From Dermatophilaceae bacterium (GTDB lineage Bacteria; Actinomycetota; Actinomycetes; Actinomycetales; Dermatophilaceae): DNA of 5,441 nt. Positions 5,424-5,441 of the stretch are shown here, piece by piece. The position numbers and the translations under genes are program-made. Position 1 is the first letter of the stretch. The number at the start of each line of letters is the position of its first letter. Below the pieces are notes generated by a model. The model saw only the letters and a list, made by a program, of their open reading frames with translations. It made no database searches and was not told where the DNA came from. The stretch covers positions 1-5,441 of the forward strand of contig JABFXB010000336.1 of the NCBI GenBank assembly GCA_013361975.1. Reading direction: 5' to 3'.

Positions 5424-5441
5424 GTTGCTCCTTCCGGCCCC

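Overview
The window is very GC-rich with strong G/C preference at third codon positions, Shine-Dalgarno-led ATG and GTG starts, and gene families common in Actinomycetota. I read it as the chromosome of a high-GC actinobacterium. A relative of the Intrasporangiaceae or another Micrococcales group would fit, but that placement is impressionistic. There are no rRNA or tRNA genes, CRISPR arrays, transposases or phage genes.

Layout: (1) Positions 1-1307, minus strand. A partial YcnI/DUF1775 copper-binding protein runs off the left edge. Upstream of it in transcription order is a multi-pass membrane protein with a His/Met-containing loop. Together they look like a small copper-handling pair. (2) Positions 1308-1675 form a divergent intergenic region. 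It holds an AT-rich patch with overlapping plus- and minus-strand promoter-like boxes, an interrupted palindrome at the predicted plus-strand start point, and three tandem 15-bp repeats just before the ribosome binding site of the next gene. (3) Positions 1676-4100, plus strand. This is a complete three-gene ABC importer of the polar amino acid type: a lipoprotein that binds substrate, a HisM/ArtQ-type permease, and an ATPase overlapping the permease by ATGA. (4) Positions 4101-4159 hold two short GC-rich stem-loops. (5) Positions 4160-5305, plus strand, encode a DUF3800-family protein with a putative RNase H-like core. (6) At the right edge on the minus strand, a small membrane protein gene with a strong ribosome binding site runs tail-to-tail into the DUF3800 gene, overlapping it by 182 bases.

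How the genes work together: the importer cassette is self-contained, with the lipoprotein delivering a solute to a permease/ATPase pair that is probably homodimeric. The divergent copper-type pair acts at the cell surface and is linked to the importer only by the shared intergenic region. The DUF3800 gene has its own translation signal and no functional link that I can see to the transporter.

No clearly new multi-gene system is visible. The most unusual points are the superimposed divergent promoter and dyad, the tandem repeats in the importer's leader, a substrate-binding protein lacking a usually conserved acidic ligand contact, and the convergent overlap in which codon bias collapses exactly at the gene boundary.
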